DNA of 64,000 nt, taken from assembly GCA_944323805.1 (NCBI GenBank), contig CALUTW010000008.1, positions 1 to 64,000 on the forward strand, written 5' to 3'. Of the stretch, positions 25,434 to 34,425 are shown in pieces; the stretch's first letter is position 1, and every line of letters starts with the position of its first letter. This DNA is from an uncultured Bacteroidales bacterium (GTDB lineage Bacteria; Bacteroidota; Bacteroidia; Bacteroidales; UBA932). The position numbers were made by a program, and so were the translations under genes. The notes under the pieces were generated by a model. The model had not been told where the DNA came from, did no database searches, and saw only the letters and a list, made by a program, of their open reading frames with translations.

Positions 25434-26768
25434 ATGGCAAGAATAGTAGTTCTGGGCGGAGGAGAAAGCGGCACAGGAGCCGCCATCCTCGCAAAGACAA
25501 AAGGATTTGACGTATTCCTTTCCGACAAGGGGACAATCGGGGAAAAGTACACGGCCATGCTCAAGGAATGGGACATCCCTTTCGAGCAGGGGCAGCATAC
25601 CGAGTCCCTGATACTGGATGCAGACGAGGTCATAAAAAGCCCGGGAATCCCGGCAACCGCCCCGATGGTGCAGAAGATCTCGGATGCCGGCATCCGCATC
25701 ATCTCCGAGATAGAATTCGCCGGCAGGTACGATACCGCAAAGAAAATCTGCATCACGGGCAGCAACGGCAAGACCACAACCACGTCCCTGATATACTATC
25801 TCCTCCAGCAGGCAGGCCTTGACGTAGGGCTCGGCGGCAATATCGGGAAAAGCTACGCATACCAGGTGGCGACATCGCACCATGACATATATGTGCTGGA
25901 GATAAGCAGCTTCCAGCTGGACAACATGTACGACTTCAAGGCCGACATCGCCATAATTACCAACATCACTCCGGACCACCTCGACAGGTATGACCACAAG
26001 CTGGAAAACTATGTGAAGGCCAAGTTCCGCATCACAAGGAACATGAGCAAGGACGACTGCTTCATATTCTGCTCCGACGATGAGATCACAATCAGCCACC
26101 TCAACCGGATAGTGATAAAGGCCAGGATGCTGCCTTTCAGCCAGAAGAAAGAGGTAAGCCAGGGGGCTTTCGTGAAAGACAGCCGGATTGTAGTCAGATA
26201 TGAAGACTCCGAATGCGATGTATTCATCCAGGAACTGGCATTAGGGGGCAAGCACAACATATACAACTCGATGGCAGCGGCTATAGCCGGGAAAGTGATG
26301 GATATCGACAATGATGTCATACGGGCAAGCCTGTCATCTTTCCAGCCGGTGGAGCACAGGCTCGAGAAAGTCCTCAGCATCGGGGACGTACTGTATATAA
26401 ATGACTCGAAGGCGACCAACGTGGATGCCGCATGGTATGCACTCGAATGCCAGACACGTCCTGTCGTGTGGATTGTCGGCGGGACAGACAAGGGCAACGA
26501 CTATTCGGTGCTTCTCGGCCTTGCAAAGGAGAAGGTCAAGGCAATGATCTGCATGGGTCTCGACAACAGGAAATTCCATGAGTCATTCGGAGGCATCGTA
26601 CCGGAAATCCACGATGTGAAGTCGGCCGATGAGGCCGTAAAGCTTGCAAGCACGATAGCCAAGGCCGGAGATGTGGTCCTGCTGTCGCCATGCTGCGCAA
26701 GTTTCGACCTGTTCAGGAACTATGAGGACAGGGGGCGCAAATTCAAGGAAGCGGTAAGAAATCTGTAG
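25434..26768 (+). CDS. murD: UDP-MurNAc-L-alanine:D-glutamate ligase
   Basis: The 444-residue Mur ligase adds D-glutamate to UDP-MurNAc-L-Ala. It has an N-terminal nucleotide-fold domain (IVVLGGGESGTGAAILA), the ATP loop CITGSNGKTTTTSL, the central block ITNITPDHLDRYD and the C-terminal domain with YINDSKATNVDAAWYAL and LLSPCCASFDLFRNYEDRG. Length is standard. ftsW begins 2 bases after the stop codon. Confidence 0.96.
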   Translation: MARIVVLGGGESGTGAAILAKTKGFDVFLSDKGTIGEKYTAMLKEWDIPFEQGQHTESLILDADEVIKSPGIPATAPMVQKISDAGIRIISEIEFAGRYDTAKKICITGSNGKTTTTSLIYYLLQQAGLDVGLGGNIGKSYAYQVATSHHDIYVLEISSFQLDNMYDFKADIAIITNITPDHLDRYDHKLENYVKAKFRITRNMSKDDCFIFCSDDEITISHLNRIVIKARMLPFSQKKEVSQGAFVKDSRIVVRYEDSECDVFIQELALGGKHNIYNSMAAAIAGKVMDIDNDVIRASLSSFQPVEHRLEKVLSIGDVLYINDSKATNVDAAWYALECQTRPVVWIVGGTDKGNDYSVLLGLAKEKVKAMICMGLDNRKFHESFGGIVPEIHDVKSADEAVKLASTIAKAGDVVLLSPCCASFDLFRNYEDRGRKFKEAVRNL

Positions 26769-26770
26769 GA

Positions 26771-28198
26771 ATGAAAGACAACGGTACAGGAACAGCGGAA
26801 GCAGGGAAAGGAATCTGGGGACTGATTGACAGGATCCAGGGGGATAAGGTCGTATGGATGATTCTCATACTCCTCATCCTCTTTTCAATCGTGTCCATAT
26901 TCTCCTCGACATCCCTTCTCGTCAGCGGGGACCCTGGCGACAGCAGGCTCGAGATTTTCTTCGGTCAGCTTGTAACCGTCCTGGGAGGCATCATACTGAT
27001 CTTCCTGTGCTACAAGAATCCGTTCATAAAACTGTTCAGAGTCCTGTCCCAGTTCGGATATGCCCTGTCCATGGGGCTTCTGCTATGCCTGATCTTCGAT
27101 ATAAGGGCGGTGGAAGTCAACGGGGCAAGGCGTGCCATAGACCTCGGTTTCTTCCAGGTCCACGTATATGAAGTCGTAAAGGTGGCGATGGTAATGTACC
27201 TTGCATGGGCGGCACACGCATACCAGACAGACTCGTTCGGGATAGCAGGGCGGCTTTCAAGGAAATTCAAGGGGCTCGCATTCCTGGCACGCCCGGGATG
27301 GAAGCTCTGGATATACATATTCATCCCGATAATTACCGTCTGCATCGGCATATTCGCAGGAAGTGCATCGAGCACCCTGTTCATCGGCGGCATAATGGTC
27401 CTGACCATCCTGATAGGAGGGGTCAGGTTCAGGGACATAATGAAGCTGCTGCCTCTGATGGTTGCCGGTCTTGTCATCTGCATCTCGATATGGGCCATAT
27501 CGGACGGACGGATATTCAGCAGGGTCGGGACCGCATTGAGCAGGATAGGGCTTGAACATATTGTAGAGAATGTTACCGGCGAACCTGTCATCTCTGTCAA
27601 GACCTATGATGCGGACAACATATTCGAGCTGACGCCGGGGACACAGGAGTTCCAGGATGCCCTCGATGCAATCAGGCAGCCGGAAAGTGCAAAAATCGCA
27701 ATCCATGAAGGGGGTCTGATCGGCAAGCTGCCGGGAAACAGCACCCAGAAATACACCGTGTCGCTGATATTCAGCGACTACATGTTCAGCTTCATAGCCG
27801 AGGAGTACGGGTTCATTGGCGCGACCCTGATCATCATGCTGTACATAAGCCTGCTTGCAAGGGGTGCGCTGATAGTGAGATACTGCGACAGCATCTTCTC
27901 TAAGACGGCTGTTGCCGGCCTGACGGTCCTGATAACCGGACAGGCGCTCATGCATATATTCATCAACCTCGACATGGGCCTGCTTACAGGCCAGACTCTC
28001 CCGATGGTAAGCCACGGCAAAAGCTCGTTCCTGTGTTTCAGCATAGCCTTCGGTATCATATTGTCCATAAGCAAGATGGTCAAGGCCAACATACAGAAGG
28101 AGACGGACGAGTCCGAGCCCCTTGTCGAAGGGATGGGTGTGGATGAAAACGTAGGGGAATCCCTCAGGGATCTTGAAGATTTCGAGTCAGGAATCTGA
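26771..28198 (+). CDS. ftsW: Septal peptidoglycan polymerase FtsW
   Basis: A 475-residue SEDS-family membrane protein with about ten helices. The SEDS core is visible in IFSSTSLL, GARRAIDLGFFQVHVYEVVK, YTVSLIFSDYMFSFIAEEYGF and LPMVSHGKSSFLCFSIAFGI. FtsW polymerises lipid II together with FtsI at the septum. A soluble N-terminal arm of about 25 residues and an acidic C-terminal tail lie in the cytosol. It lies between murD and murG. Confidence 0.95.
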   Translation: MKDNGTGTAEAGKGIWGLIDRIQGDKVVWMILILLILFSIVSIFSSTSLLVSGDPGDSRLEIFFGQLVTVLGGIILIFLCYKNPFIKLFRVLSQFGYALSMGLLLCLIFDIRAVEVNGARRAIDLGFFQVHVYEVVKVAMVMYLAWAAHAYQTDSFGIAGRLSRKFKGLAFLARPGWKLWIYIFIPIITVCIGIFAGSASSTLFIGGIMVLTILIGGVRFRDIMKLLPLMVAGLVICISIWAISDGRIFSRVGTALSRIGLEHIVENVTGEPVISVKTYDADNIFELTPGTQEFQDALDAIRQPESAKIAIHEGGLIGKLPGNSTQKYTVSLIFSDYMFSFIAEEYGFIGATLIIMLYISLLARGALIVRYCDSIFSKTAVAGLTVLITGQALMHIFINLDMGLLTGQTLPMVSHGKSSFLCFSIAFGIILSISKMVKANIQKETDESEPLVEGMGVDENVGESLRDLEDFESGI

Positions 28199-28244
28199 AT
28201 ACCGGACGGCGGGACATCCCGCCATGACAAAAAAAACGAAAGAA

Positions 28245-29375
28245 ATGAAAGAAAGAAGACCAATACGGGCAATAATCAGCGGAGGCGGGACAGGCGGGCA
28301 CATCTTCCCCGCCCTGTCAATTGCGGACAAGCTGAAAGAGGTCTCCCCTGACAGCAGCATACTGTTCGTGGGAGCGGAAGGACGGATGGAAATGGACAAG
28401 GTGCCTGCAGCCGGATATGAGATAAAAGGCCTGCCTGTAGCCGGGCTTCAGCGCAGGCTGACCCTATCCAACCTTACCCTCCCCTTCAAGCTGATAAAGA
28501 GCCTTTCAATGGCAGGGGAAATAATCGGAAGCTTCAAGCCCGATATCGCGATAGGAGTCGGAGGGTATGCAAGTGCCCCGCTTCTGTGGTGTGCCGGCAG
28601 GAAAGGCATCCCGACCCTGATACAGGAGCAGAACGGCTACGCGGGACTTACAAACAGGATCCTGGGGAAAAAGGCCGACAGGATATGTGTGGCTTACGAG
28701 GGAATGGAACGCTTCTTCCCGGCAGACAGGATAGTGCTGACAGGGAATCCTATCAGGAAGGAGATTGTCCCGGCCGATGCCGCCATGCGTAAGGAGGCCA
28801 TGGAATATTACGGGCTGGACCCGGCAAAGAAGCACATATTCATCGTCGGGGGAAGCCTCGGCAGCGGCACGCTAAACAGGTCCATGATGAAATGGATTTC
28901 CGGGGGCTGCCCGGGAGGGGACGGCATCGAGGTGCTGTGGCAATGCGGGAAATATTACAAGGACGAGACAGACCGGTTCATGGCCGGGGCCACAGCCGAA
29001 GGGAAAGGGGCCGGCATCATCTATTCGGACTTCATAAAGAGGATGGACCTGGCCTACGCGGCTGCCGACATAGTGATATCCCGTTCCGGGGCAAGTTCAG
29101 TGTCCGAGCTGTGCGCTGCGCACAAGGCTGTCATCTTCGTCCCGTCCCCGAATGTAGCCGAAGACCATCAGACCCACAACGCAATGGCGCTCGTCAAGAA
29201 AGATGCAGCCATGCTGGTAACCGATGCTGAAGCCCCTGAGCGGCTGATGGCATCCGCATGCGCACTTGTCAATGACCCTGAAAGGACAGGGACACTCGAA
29301 AAGAACATAGCGACGCTCGCAAAAACCGATGCGGCGGAAGCGATTACAGAACAGATTTACAACATATTGTCATGA
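28245..29375 (+). CDS. murG: Lipid I N-acetylglucosaminyltransferase
   Basis: This roughly 376-residue GT28 enzyme adds GlcNAc to lipid I to give lipid II at the inner face of the membrane. N-terminal IISGGGTGGHIFPALSIAD is the glycine-rich loop; GVGGYASAPLLWC, LIQEQNGYAGLTNRIL and the C-terminal donor block SRSGASSVSELCAAHKAVIFVP follow. The ATG at 28245 fits the family start best; an in-frame ATG at 28224 directly abuts a strong hairpin (28208-28223) and would add seven residues. The end overlaps murC by four bases. Confidence 0.94.
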   Translation: MKERRPIRAIISGGGTGGHIFPALSIADKLKEVSPDSSILFVGAEGRMEMDKVPAAGYEIKGLPVAGLQRRLTLSNLTLPFKLIKSLSMAGEIIGSFKPDIAIGVGGYASAPLLWCAGRKGIPTLIQEQNGYAGLTNRILGKKADRICVAYEGMERFFPADRIVLTGNPIRKEIVPADAAMRKEAMEYYGLDPAKKHIFIVGGSLGSGTLNRSMMKWISGGCPGGDGIEVLWQCGKYYKDETDRFMAGATAEGKGAGIIYSDFIKRMDLAYAAADIVISRSGASSVSELCAAHKAVIFVPSPNVAEDHQTHNAMALVKKDAAMLVTDAEAPERLMASACALVNDPERTGTLEKNIATLAKTDAAEAITEQIYNILS

Positions 29376-30736
29376 ACTATAAGGACGTGTATTTCATAGG
29401 GATAGGCGGCATAGGGATGAGCGCCATAGCCAGATACTGCAAATACCGCGGACACACCGTCTCCGGCTATGACAGGACCCCGTCGGACCTGACCCGTGAA
29501 CTGGAGAAAGAAGGCATGGCTGTCCATTATGATGACAGGCCAGACCTTGTCCCTGCCGACAGGGACAGTACCCTTGTAGTCTATACCCCCGCCATACCGC
29601 ATGACATGAAGGAGCTCGTATACGTGCATGAGCACGGCTACAAGGTCGTAAAGCGGTCCCGTATGCTCGGAGAGATAGCCGCAGGACAGAGATGCCTTGC
29701 AGTAGCCGGCACACACGGGAAGACAACCACAAGCACTCTGGTTGCTCACATATTCCATGAAAGCGGGGAAGGCTGCTCGGCATTCCTCGGGGGAATCTCC
29801 AGGAACTACGGCACAAACCTGCTGGTCAGCAGCAACAATGTGATTGTCGCTGAAGCCGATGAGTTCGACCGCTCGTTCCTTCAGCTGCATCCTGAGACAG
29901 CCGTAATAACAGCCATGGACGCAGACCATCTGGACATATATTCCGACATCGCCCATGTCCGTCAGGCATTCAAGGAATTTGCCTCCCAGGTAACAGGGAC
30001 GGTCATTGTCAAGAAAGGTCTCGACATAACCGGCAGCGACACCGGTGCGAGAATCCTGCACTATTCCTACAATGAACCTTGCGACTTCTATGCTGCCAAT
30101 GCATCCAATGACGGGACAGGGCATTTCATATTCGACCTTGTCTGGCCGGGAGGAGTCATCAGGGAATGCAGGTGCGGCATCCCGGGATGGGTCAATGTCG
30201 AGAACAGTGTGGCGGCAGCCGCCATAGCGCTGACATATGGGATAGATGCAGAGAAGGTAAAGGCCGCAATCGGAAGCTACAGGGGCGTAAAACGCAGGTT
30301 TGAGGTACATTTCAACATACCGGGATGCACATACATCGATGACTATGCCCACCACCCGAAGGAAATCGCCGCCGCCGTCAGCTCCATAAGGGACATGTTC
30401 CCGGGACGCAGGATAACGGCGGTATTCCAGCCGCACCTGTATACAAGGACAAGGGACTTCGCGGATGAATTCGCCGAAGCCCTGAGCCATGTCGACAAGC
30501 TGATTCTCCTGGACATCTACCCGGCAAGGGAAGAGCCGATTCCGGGAATCACATCGGAAATCATATTCGACAGGACTGCAGCGCCTGAGAAGGTCCTCCT
30601 CAGGAAAGAGGAACTGATGGACTGCCTCGAAAAAGAGCCGGTCGACGTGCTGATTACATTCGGGGCAGGAAACATTGACCGGTTTACCGGACCCATCACT
30701 GAAATGCTCAGGAGAAGAACCGGACAGGAACAATAA
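29372..30736 (+). CDS. murC: UDP-MurNAc:L-alanine ligase
   Basis: The 454-residue Mur ligase makes UDP-MurNAc-L-Ala, the first stem step. N-terminal YFIGIGGIGMSAIARY binds the nucleotide sugar; the ATP loop is AVAGTHGKTTTSTLVAHI; the C-terminal part carries IDDYAHHPKEIAAAV and FQPHLYTRTRDF. All are standard. A long open frame on the opposite strand is a shadow of its codon usage. ftsQ begins 9 bases after the stop. Confidence 0.96.
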   Translation: MNYKDVYFIGIGGIGMSAIARYCKYRGHTVSGYDRTPSDLTRELEKEGMAVHYDDRPDLVPADRDSTLVVYTPAIPHDMKELVYVHEHGYKVVKRSRMLGEIAAGQRCLAVAGTHGKTTTSTLVAHIFHESGEGCSAFLGGISRNYGTNLLVSSNNVIVAEADEFDRSFLQLHPETAVITAMDADHLDIYSDIAHVRQAFKEFASQVTGTVIVKKGLDITGSDTGARILHYSYNEPCDFYAANASNDGTGHFIFDLVWPGGVIRECRCGIPGWVNVENSVAAAAIALTYGIDAEKVKAAIGSYRGVKRRFEVHFNIPGCTYIDDYAHHPKEIAAAVSSIRDMFPGRRITAVFQPHLYTRTRDFADEFAEALSHVDKLILLDIYPAREEPIPGITSEIIFDRTAAPEKVLLRKEELMDCLEKEPVDVLITFGAGNIDRFTGPITEMLRRRTGQEQ

Positions 30737-30745
30737 TACCATGCA

Positions 30746-31528
30746 ATGAAGAGACTGACCAGACTCATATCCGCATCCATCTTTCTGGGGCTCATATTCA
30801 TCCTCCTTTTCTCCGCCTACACGTCAGAGGCTGTCAAAAGGAGCAGGAGGGCCTGTTCCGGGCTGGAGATAATCATCCGGGACAGCCTCAGGAACCGCTT
30901 TGTCGACAAGGCGGACATAGAAGACTGCCTCATATCGGAGTTCGGGGATTTCAAGGGGAAAATCATGGACAGCATCAGCCTTGTCTCCATTGAAAAGGCT
31001 GTGGATGCACGGAGTGCGGTCAGGAAAAGCGAGGCATACATGACAAAGGACGGCATCCTGCACATCAGCATAACGCAAAGGAAGCCTGTCGTAAGGTTCC
31101 AGGGCAAGGATGCAGGCATCTATGCCGATGAGGAAGGCTGCCTTTTCCCTCTGCAGAAATCCTATACGGCGCATGTCCCTGTTGTCGACGGTTTCCTGCC
31201 GTTCCGCCCGGGACCCGGATTCAAGGGTCTCCCGACGGATACCGGGGCCAGGGAATGGACCGGCCGGATAGTGGAAATGATAAGGTACATGAACAGCACC
31301 GGCGTCTGGGACAGGAACATAGTACAGATAAACGTAAGGGAAAACGGGGACCTGGTACTCATTCCCCGCGAAGGCAGGGAAAAGTTCATATTCGGGCCTC
31401 CCGTACAGATAGAGGACAAGTTCAGGAAGATGGGACTCTACTACACAAGCATCGTCCCGGCAAAGGGCGAAGGATTCTACTCAACGGTCAACCTCAAGTT
31501 CGAGGACCGGATAATATGCAGGAAATAA
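30746..31528 (+). CDS. ftsQ: FtsQ-like cell division protein
   Basis: The 260-residue bitopic protein has a short basic head, one membrane helix (residues about 9-27, SASIFLGLIFILLFSAYTS), a POTRA-like domain (SLVSIEKAVDARSAVRKSEAYM, ISITQRKPVVRF) and a beta domain ending in LKFEDRIICRK. FtsQ links FtsK to FtsL/B in the divisome. Sequence identity is low across phyla; the layout and its place before ftsA make the call secure. The start was set at 30746 because the ATG at 30741 meets an immediate stop. Confidence 0.88.
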   Translation: MKRLTRLISASIFLGLIFILLFSAYTSEAVKRSRRACSGLEIIIRDSLRNRFVDKADIEDCLISEFGDFKGKIMDSISLVSIEKAVDARSAVRKSEAYMTKDGILHISITQRKPVVRFQGKDAGIYADEEGCLFPLQKSYTAHVPVVDGFLPFRPGPGFKGLPTDTGAREWTGRIVEMIRYMNSTGVWDRNIVQINVRENGDLVLIPREGREKFIFGPPVQIEDKFRKMGLYYTSIVPAKGEGFYSTVNLKFEDRIICRK

Positions 31529-31540
31529 ACGGAAAAACTC

Positions 31541-33034
31541 ATGGCTATGGAAGAGAGACATATAGTTGCAATCGACCTCGGCACGTACAAGACATCGTTG
31601 ACGGTAGCCGGCATCAACGGGGACAACATACAGATCCTGTTCTACAGGAAGATTCCGTCCGACGGGATACGGTACAGCTATGTATTCAATTCCGGCAAGG
31701 CCGCCAAGGTCGTAAGGAAGCTTGTCGAGGAAGCAGAAAGCGAACTGAAGATAAAGATCCGGAGGGCGATTGTCGGCATGCCGAAATACAACGTCAGACA
31801 GGAGTCCAATTCCGGGAAACTGGACCGCAGCATCGAGGAATGCATCTCGGCAGAGGAAATCGAGAACCTGAAGAACATGGCCCAGGAGACATATCCGCTG
31901 CAGCATCCGGATGTGGAGGAGGTATTCGGCACCGTAGCCCAGTCTTTCTCGAACGGGGATGAGATAGGCCTGACGGAAAATGACATGATAGGGGTCTCAA
32001 GCAGTATCATCCAGGGCAACTTCAAGATATTCATCGGGAAGAAGCAGCATCTCCACAATATCGACATGATATTCAAGGACCTCGGTATAGACATAATCAG
32101 GAAATACTTTACCCCTGACTCTATTGCAAAGGCCGTACTTACCCCGGGAGAGATGGAGAACGGTGTCGCGCTCATCGACCTCGGTGCGGGCGTGACATCC
32201 GTATCGATATATTACCGCAATATAATGAGGCATTATGCCGCCATACCGTTCGGCGGAAACTCCATAACATCCGACATAAAGACGGAATGCCAGATTCCGG
32301 GAGAACTTGCGGAAAACATCAAGAAGGCATTCGGAGGCTGCATGCCTGACAAGCTGCAGAACCTTAGCGAGAAGACGCTGCATATCCGGAGCGGTTCGAT
32401 GGCGCCCAATACACAGATCCAGGTAAAGTTCCTCTCGGAAATCATAACCGCCAGGATGAAGGAAATCATCGATGCCGTCCTCTACGAGATCCAGATGAGC
32501 GGATTTGCAGACAATCTCAGGAGCGGGGTCGTGATTACCGGAGGCGGAGCCGGGCTGATGAACTGCGGCAACTATATCAAGGAGATGTCCGGGTATGACG
32601 TCAGGTCCGGAGCGCCTATCCGCAACCTCTTCTCCGCACCGGGGTATGACAGCATATACAATGCTGATGCTGAAGTATCTGCCGGCCTCGTGATAACGGC
32701 CAAGAACGACAGGATACCGGAATGTACCGCCGAAGCGGATGCCCCGGACACATTCCCGGAAATCGAGATAGAACGTAGTGCCGGGGAAACAGCCGTGCCG
32801 CAGGAGAATACCCCGGAAGAGGACAATTATTCCGGTACGGTGTTCGGAGCGCCCGAAGAAGACGGGACCGCCGTAAAGGACGACAGGAAGCCGGGAAAGA
32901 GCGGAAAAGGCAGCGGGTCAGGAAAAGGCAACAGGCCGGGGAAAGAAGACAAGGAGAAGAATTCCGGTATCATATGGGAGATAGGGAACCTGTTCAAGGG
33001 ATTCTATGACAGCCTCGACAAGGAAAAGGCCTGA
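31541..33034 (+). CDS. ftsA: Cell division protein FtsA
   Basis: This 497-residue actin-fold ATPase tethers FtsZ to the membrane. Actin-type motifs are VAIDLGTYKTSLTVAG near the N-terminus, ALIDLGAGVTSVSIYY and VVITGGGAGLMNC. A lysine- and glycine-rich linker near residues 447-470 precedes a C-terminal amphipathic helix (IIWEIGNLFKGFYDSLDKEK), the expected membrane-targeting sequence. It directly precedes ftsZ, with a 40-base gap. Confidence 0.95.
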   Translation: MAMEERHIVAIDLGTYKTSLTVAGINGDNIQILFYRKIPSDGIRYSYVFNSGKAAKVVRKLVEEAESELKIKIRRAIVGMPKYNVRQESNSGKLDRSIEECISAEEIENLKNMAQETYPLQHPDVEEVFGTVAQSFSNGDEIGLTENDMIGVSSSIIQGNFKIFIGKKQHLHNIDMIFKDLGIDIIRKYFTPDSIAKAVLTPGEMENGVALIDLGAGVTSVSIYYRNIMRHYAAIPFGGNSITSDIKTECQIPGELAENIKKAFGGCMPDKLQNLSEKTLHIRSGSMAPNTQIQVKFLSEIITARMKEIIDAVLYEIQMSGFADNLRSGVVITGGGAGLMNCGNYIKEMSGYDVRSGAPIRNLFSAPGYDSIYNADAEVSAGLVITAKNDRIPECTAEADAPDTFPEIEIERSAGETAVPQENTPEEDNYSGTVFGAPEEDGTAVKDDRKPGKSGKGSGSGKGNRPGKEDKEKNSGIIWEIGNLFKGFYDSLDKEKA

Positions 33035-33074
33035 ATCCGGGCATGAAAGCGAACATCTTAAACCGATACACACA

Positions 33075-34340
33075 ATGGAAAGCAACGACATACTTGAGAA
33101 TATCAATATAGAGCCTAAGGACTGGTCAATGGAGAACTCCATAATCAAGGTTATCGGAGTCGGAGGAGGCGGCTGCAATGCGGTATCCTACATGTACAGC
33201 CAGAAGATAGAAGGATGCAGCTTCATCGTATGCAATACAGATGCGCAGGCCCTGCGCAAAAGCCCCGTCCCTATCAAGGTCCAGCTCGGGCAGGGGCTCG
33301 GGGCAGGATGCGACCCGATCAAAGGACGGAATGCGGCAATCGAGGCACAGGATGAAATCACAAGGACTGTCCTGGACACCAATACCCAGATGCTGTTCAT
33401 CACGGCCGGGATGGGAGGAGGGACCGGCACAGGAGCAGCTCCGGTAATAGCTGAGATGGCCAGGAAAAAAGGCATACTGACAGTGGCCATTGTCACGCTT
33501 CCGTTCAGGAATGAGGGCAACGAGTCCCTGTCCAAGGCCATAGACGGCATACATGAACTGGAGAAAAGCGTGGACAGCCTGCTGATCATCAACAATGAGA
33601 AGCTCTATGAATACTACGGGGACCTCCTCGTCCAGGACGCCTTCCCGAAAGCCGACGAGATTCTCGCCACGGCTGTAAGAGGCATCATCGAGATTATACG
33701 CAAGCCGGGCTACATCAATGTGGACTTTGCAGACGTGAAGACCATGATGAAAAACAGCGGGATGGCCCTTATGGGCTGCGGGTCAGGCACCGGGGAAAAC
33801 AGGATAGAGGATGCAATCCGGCAGGCACTCGAATCCCCTCTCCTGAATGACTTCGACCTCAAGACAGCCAAGAATGTCCTCATAAATATTACCATAGGCA
33901 AGAACGAGCAGGGGCTCGCGATGAAGGAACTCGATGAAATCAACAACAAGATCAATGAGTTCACAGGCAACGCCAACAACTTCAAGCGGGGCATCATATT
34001 CGACGAAGGGGAAGACGTCGGGGACAGGATAAACATCACTGTCATCGCCACAGGTTTCAAGATGAGCCAGCTGAGCGACATCACAGATGTCAATCTCGGG
34101 AACATCATCATGATAGACAACACCTTCACATACGACGGGGACGGGCTTATCAGCCGTGAGCAGGACCCTGATGAAATAACCACAAGGAAAATCGGGCCGA
34201 CAAACACTGCGAACATCCGCAAATTCAACTACAGGGAAAAGCCTGCTCTCATAGTAAGTGAACGGCAGAACATCAGCGAACTTGAATCCGTGACCGCAAG
34301 GACAAGGGCAATAAGGATGATGTCCGAAAGCCAGGAATAG
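33075..34340 (+). CDS. ftsZ: Cell division GTPase FtsZ
   Basis: The 421-residue tubulin homologue polymerises into the Z ring. GTP-binding features are IGVGGGGCNAVSYM at the N-terminus and the tubulin signature GGGTGTGAAPVIA. The ATG at 33075 was chosen; the longer frame from 33006 would overlap ftsA. The C-terminus after about residue 340 is a short variable tail ending MMSESQE, and no canonical D-I-P-x-F-L peptide is seen. It is the last gene of the dcw cluster; gltX has its own promoter. Confidence 0.96.
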   Translation: MESNDILENINIEPKDWSMENSIIKVIGVGGGGCNAVSYMYSQKIEGCSFIVCNTDAQALRKSPVPIKVQLGQGLGAGCDPIKGRNAAIEAQDEITRTVLDTNTQMLFITAGMGGGTGTGAAPVIAEMARKKGILTVAIVTLPFRNEGNESLSKAIDGIHELEKSVDSLLIINNEKLYEYYGDLLVQDAFPKADEILATAVRGIIEIIRKPGYINVDFADVKTMMKNSGMALMGCGSGTGENRIEDAIRQALESPLLNDFDLKTAKNVLINITIGKNEQGLAMKELDEINNKINEFTGNANNFKRGIIFDEGEDVGDRINITVIATGFKMSQLSDITDVNLGNIIMIDNTFTYDGDGLISREQDPDEITTRKIGPTNTANIRKFNYREKPALIVSERQNISELESVTARTRAIRMMSESQE

Positions 34341-34375
34341 GCGGAGAAAATTATCCAACTCTCGAGGATTCTCAT

Positions 34376-34383
34376 TATCTTTG
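34376..34383 (+). promoter_or_regulatory. -7 promoter element of gltX
   Basis: TATCTTTG followed by CGG lies 43 bases before the gltX ATG and separates this unit from the dcw cluster. Confidence 0.7.
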
Positions 34384-34425
34384 CGGCCTGTAACATCTAA
34401 CAACGCCTGAACAGCGGCAAGGATT

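Noticed and set aside
29357-30742. 461-residue minus-strand ORF over murC
   Set aside because: It mirrors murC almost end to end, and murC has all Mur ligase motifs.
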